In this document: piece after piece, positions 60,839 to 64,000 of the stretch
Layout of the letters: each line of letters starts with the position of its first letter
How positions within the stretch are numbered: the first letter of the stretch is position 1
Source of the DNA: Sandaracinaceae bacterium
Lineage (GTDB): Bacteria; Myxococcota_A; Polyangia; Polyangiales; Houyiibacteriaceae
NCBI GenBank assembly: GCA_020633055.1
Contig: JACKEJ010000008.1
Span: 496,001-560,000, forward strand
DNA: 64,000 bases
Reading direction: 5' to 3'
The notes under the pieces: generated by a model
The model's database searches: none
What the model saw: only the letters and a program-made list of their open reading frames with translations
Told to the model about the DNA's origin: nothing
Program-made: the position numbers and the translations under genes

Positions 60839-62800
60839 ATGTCCGACACCTCCCATGCAGTGCACCCGACGACCACGCCACGATATCTGTGGGACGGGCA
60901 TGGGACGGCCGTCGCTATCGACTGGATTGTGAGCATTCTGCTGACCTTCGTGACCTGCGGCGTCGCGTCCTTTCTGGGATACCCGGGGTGGCGCTCACGC
61001 AAGCTCAACACGGAATTCGTTCGCATCCCGGCCGGTCGCATCACGTTCACGGAGACCTGGGCCGAGTCGCTGGGGCGCAGCATCCTGGTCACCATCGTCA
61101 CCATCGTCACCTGTGGGTGGGGCATCCCGTGGGTCATCGTGTGGGAGTGCCGAGCCTGGGCGGAACGCTGCGAGGCTCCAAACGGTGTCCGACTCAAGTT
61201 CGACGGTACGGCGACCGAGGTCATCGGCCTCTACTTCCTGACGGTGTTCGCTTTCATTCTCAGCCTCGGCCTGGCCACACCATGGCTCGCGACGTCTTGG
61301 TTGAAATGGATTCGCCACCACACCGTCGTGCATGAGCCCTCCGCTGCACCGTACAGGCTGCGTTGCGACGCTGGGGGCATCGCGTACCTGGTGCAAGCCG
61401 CAGTCTCCCTCTTGCTGGTCTTCGCCACGCTGGGTCTCTACCTCCCGTGGGCAGTCGCCCAATGGCACCGCTGGTCGTGGTCTGTGACCAGCGACACGCG
61501 GTCAGCCCCCCTGGTCGTCCCGAATGGCCCGCAGACCCCAGCTCAGTGGCTCGCCGTGGGAAGCGCGACCTTGCTTCTGATCAGCTTCGTGTCGCTCGTC
61601 GCAGCGTTCGGTCGCAACCCCGGTAGGGTCGGTCATACGGTAGAGAGCAGCGACTACGCCGCTGGCTTCCCTTCCCAGGAGGAGCGTTCGTCTGAGGCAC
61701 CTTCGGCGATGGGTTCAGGTGGGAGCGTGACCGGGTCGCCCTCGGGGTCTCGTGGGAGCGCGCCCGCGCAGCCCCAGGCGCCCACCGGATTCCGACTGAC
61801 AGAGTTCGCGTCGCTTGGCCAGATCGGACTGCTATACCGACACGCAGTTGCACGTGGGCAGGCCTCATCGCTGCGTGTGCGTGGTTCCGGCGCGGGCGGC
61901 GGCGGCGGCTGGACTCTAGTCGTCGAAGGCGACCATGCGTCGGCCGCTCGGCTTGCCGACTCACTCGGCTGGAACACCGCAAGCGTACAGCCCCTCGGAG
62001 GGGCGCCCGTCAGCCTCGTACCTGTCATGCTCACCACGACGGTCGAGGCCAACCTCCGTACGGGCCCATCCACAAGCCACCAGGTTTCAGGTGTCGTGCC
62101 CGCCAAGAGCCTTATCGTGGGCTTCCTCGGGAGCCTGGAGGGGGTCACGGCAGCGTACGGGCAGAGGGGGACGTGGGCCTACGTGAGCGCGTCCAGCGAC
62201 GACTCAGGCTGGATGGCCGGTGCGCTCCTCGAGACCTATCAGGGCTGTGTTCCAGACGGGGCAGCGTTGATGAGGGCCTCGCCTAGCGTCCCCGCGTTTG
62301 GAGCGTCCCCCTTGTTGCTCTCTACCAACGTCCGCCTGGAGGGCAGCCGGCGATCGGTGGTCGTCGCGGTGGCGCGCGACCCTGCTCGGCGACAGTCCTT
62401 CGTCGGCATCTACCCCATCTCGTCGCGCACGTGTCAGCTCAGCACGGGTCAGGTGACCACGGTGTCGAGCTACGTCGCGCAGATGGTGTTGTTCGAGCTC
62501 ACGCGCGACGCCGGTCCCACAGCGCTCGCGCTTGGCACCCACCCAGGGTGGTCTCCAAGCCCGTCGGGCCACCTGGACTGGAAGGTGTACGTGCCAGGTA
62601 ACAGCGGGCGCGTCATCTGGTCTCAGCAGGTTGCCAACTCCGTGCTGCTCGATACGTCGAGGTCTGAGAGAATGCGCTTCCAGCAGAGCGTGGGGCGTGG
62701 GGCGTCTGCCACGTACTTCCCGCTCGTCCTCCGGAGGAGAGGCGGAGAGACGCGCTACGCGTACATTGGGGGCGAGTTGATTCCGGTGACCGGGCCGTAG
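60839..62800 (+). CDS. Membrane protein with C-terminal SH3b-like domain
   Basis: 653 residues. The first ~290 have about six to seven hydrophobic segments in repeated units (WIVSILLTFVTCGVASFLGYPGW, FATLGLYLPWAVAQWHRW) recalling DUF898-type proteins. A Gly/Ser/Pro-rich linker follows, then an SH3b-like domain with VEANLRTGPST at about 403 and GWMAGALLETY near 465. The final ~180 residues are a beta-rich domain. SH3b domains bind peptidoglycan or peptides, so it may link the inner membrane to the wall. Confidence 0.65.
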   Translation: MSDTSHAVHPTTTPRYLWDGHGTAVAIDWIVSILLTFVTCGVASFLGYPGWRSRKLNTEFVRIPAGRITFTETWAESLGRSILVTIVTIVTCGWGIPWVIVWECRAWAERCEAPNGVRLKFDGTATEVIGLYFLTVFAFILSLGLATPWLATSWLKWIRHHTVVHEPSAAPYRLRCDAGGIAYLVQAAVSLLLVFATLGLYLPWAVAQWHRWSWSVTSDTRSAPLVVPNGPQTPAQWLAVGSATLLLISFVSLVAAFGRNPGRVGHTVESSDYAAGFPSQEERSSEAPSAMGSGGSVTGSPSGSRGSAPAQPQAPTGFRLTEFASLGQIGLLYRHAVARGQASSLRVRGSGAGGGGGWTLVVEGDHASAARLADSLGWNTASVQPLGGAPVSLVPVMLTTTVEANLRTGPSTSHQVSGVVPAKSLIVGFLGSLEGVTAAYGQRGTWAYVSASSDDSGWMAGALLETYQGCVPDGAALMRASPSVPAFGASPLLLSTNVRLEGSRRSVVVAVARDPARRQSFVGIYPISSRTCQLSTGQVTTVSSYVAQMVLFELTRDAGPTALALGTHPGWSPSPSGHLDWKVYVPGNSGRVIWSQQVANSVLLDTSRSERMRFQQSVGRGASATYFPLVLRRRGGETRYAYIGGELIPVTGP

Positions 62801-62981
62801 TCCAACGTGCGCGGCGCCCGCGGAAGCGCTTCGAGTAGGACGAGGTCGTGCTGGGCGCAGACCACGGCGCTGTTGTCCGCAGTGCCCACGGAATCACCCC
62901 GGGAGTGACAAGACGAAGGTAGGCGCACAATGGCGCTCAAATCCCGTTCGAAGTCGCTCGGTGCGCGAAAGTGGAGTGAAC

Positions 62982-63668
62982 ATGGATTCAGAAGAGTCGA
63001 AGATCGCCAAAGAGACGAGCCTCCTCAAGAAGGAGGTAAACTTGATGGCCCTCCGACCGTTCATTCTTGCGTTCCGCAAACCGGGGTCGTTCCGGGCTTT
63101 CTGCTTCCTGCTTCTCGGTCTTCTTGGAGGGTCCCTGATACTTGGCTTTATCGCCCTGTCTTTCGGGATGTGGGCCTTCGTAGTAGGTCAACTAGAACAC
63201 GACTTCAGAGTCGGCCTTCTCTTGTCTGCCGGCGTCACTCAATCGCTTATGGCTACGTGGACGTATCTCGCGATTACCATCATCGTGACACGCGGCGAGG
63301 AGATGAAGACGACGGTCGGAGACGACAGGTACTTCGTCGTACCCATAGCCGTCATCCTCTTCCAGATGACTGGAGAGCTCGTTGCGGCATCCCAAGTCGT
63401 CGCTGGGGGGGTCGCGATGTTCGGACTCTGGACCTCCGAGTTCAGCCTCTTTCAATATCTGGAACTGGACCCATTCGGACTCCTGCCGAGAATGTCCGGC
63501 AGTGCAGGGTTCCTCGGTGGTCTCATCGCGATGATGACCGCCATGCTGACGGCCACCTTCGTGCTTTTCACAACTCAGTTCATCGCAGAGTGTGCAAGGG
63601 CGGTCATCGACATCGCCATCAACACGCGCCGTGACGTGTGCGAGGAAGCGCGGGTCGACGGGCCATAG
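62982..63668 (+). CDS. Hypothetical membrane protein
   Basis: 228 residues with four or five hydrophobic helices (FCFLLLGLLGGSLILGFIALSF, GLLLSAGVTQSLMATWTYLAITIIV, VPIAVILFQMTGELVAASQVVAG, GFLGGLIAMMTAMLTATFVLF) and a polar C-terminus. No family recognised. A perfect AAGGAGGT lies 7 bases before the in-frame ATG at 63045, which may be the real start and would cut 21 residues. Its composition appears less GC-rich than neighbours, a hint of transfer. Confidence 0.6.
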   Translation: MDSEESKIAKETSLLKKEVNLMALRPFILAFRKPGSFRAFCFLLLGLLGGSLILGFIALSFGMWAFVVGQLEHDFRVGLLLSAGVTQSLMATWTYLAITIIVTRGEEMKTTVGDDRYFVVPIAVILFQMTGELVAASQVVAGGVAMFGLWTSEFSLFQYLELDPFGLLPRMSGSAGFLGGLIAMMTAMLTATFVLFTTQFIAECARAVIDIAINTRRDVCEEARVDGP

Positions 63669-63706
63669 CGACCACTCTTCACCTTCCGCAGATGCGTCGG
63701 TGTTGC

Positions 63707-63746
63707 GACAAGGCCATGTGTGGGAGCGCAGCATCATGGCCTTGTC
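63707..63746 (+). terminator. Hairpin after the last gene
   Basis: GACAAGGCCATG (63707-63718) and CATGGCCTTGTC (63735-63746) are a perfect 12-bp inverted repeat with a 16-base loop, 38 bases after the stop at 63668. It is followed by TTCGATCCCC, so not a classical U-tract terminator. The rest up to 64000 holds no gene or motif I can support. Confidence 0.45.
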
Positions 63747-64000
63747 TTCGATCCCCTGACCCCCACTGCGGTCGCGTCACCTCTCCACGGCACCAAACGC
63801 GCTACCCTTGGACCGGCGGCGGCCTAGAGGTCGCCTTCGGCGCTGAGGACTCGGAACGAGCTCGTTCTACCTCGAAGGAAACGCCGAGGCGGACTGCGCC
63901 CGTCTCAGTCCGGGGAACCACACGGATTGGAGGCCCTCACGACAAGCAGAGAAGGAGTCCACCATCCACTGCGCCGCTCACGCCACACGTCCTTGCATCG

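Noticed and set aside
62755..62940. 61-residue minus-strand frame between the SH3b gene and the last gene
   Set aside because: It overlaps the 3' end of the SH3b gene and has no ribosome site or recognisable motif.
1..64000. tRNA and rRNA genes, prophage or CRISPR-Cas genes
   Set aside because: I found no TTCGAATC-like T-arms with acceptor pairing, no rRNA strings, and no phage or cas proteins on either strand by eye.

Overview
This is a high-GC window whose gene content suggests a Myxococcota bacterium, probably a Polyangia/Sandaracinaceae-like lineage. The reasons are many lipoproteins rich in Cys, EGF-like and RCC1 repeats, a Ser/Thr protein kinase with helical repeats, ECF sigma factors followed by single-TM partners, PEGA/TPR proteins and a Sel1-repeat protein. 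The taxonomic call is inference: no rRNA gene is present. The left edge cuts into a membrane glycosyltransferase.

Region 1 (1-31 kb) is mostly housekeeping and envelope physiology. It holds a PilZ / phosphatidylserine synthase / zinc-ribbon M50 peptidase set on the minus strand, three tandem AIM24 genes, a GT2 glycosyltransferase, PPK2, a metallophosphoesterase, RNase III, peptidoglycan-type hydrolases, a kinase, an amine oxidase overlapping an AmpG-like transporter, ribosomal protein L33, an ECF sigma / ChrR-like anti-sigma pair, an FCP1-type HAD phosphatase, an astacin-PAN lipoprotein, an SDR, RibA, YbjN, PspA, FmdB and an MFS transporter. Between 9.55 and 10.05 kb there is no gene but two strongly folded segments: a 6S-like RNA on the plus strand and a probable terminated small RNA on the minus strand.

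Region 2 (31-63 kb) is an accessory, surface-protein region. It contains a Kazal-domain lipoprotein, a two-CXXCH lipoprotein, two LuxR-type regulators flanking an alpha/beta hydrolase, and a translationally coupled four-gene minus-strand operon (two lipoproteins, a 953-residue Sel1 protein, a PEGA/beta-barrel protein). A plus-strand run follows (YfaP-like secreted protein, TPR membrane protein, two EGF/RCC1 lipoproteins), then remnants of a transposon, a 1488-residue Cys-rich/RCC1 lipoprotein, and two divergent sigma-like genes. One sigma gene heads a coupled operon: sigma, single-TM partner, TPR protein, EGF/MopE-like lipoprotein. The region ends with a beta-barrel protein, a paralogous lipoprotein and two membrane proteins. 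Several families occur twice here, so it looks like a duplicated cell-surface cassette.

Two observations stand out. First, a near-perfect palindrome (ATCCCCC-RYTY-GGGGGAT) occurs in four intergenic spaces of region 2 only, in front of LuxR/hydrolase and surface-protein genes, and looks like the operator of an undescribed regulon. Second, two genes (the astacin lipoprotein and the sigma-operon membrane partner) are interrupted by a one-base frame change exactly in a C10 and a C9 tract. These could be phase-variable switches, programmed frameshifts or sequencing errors.
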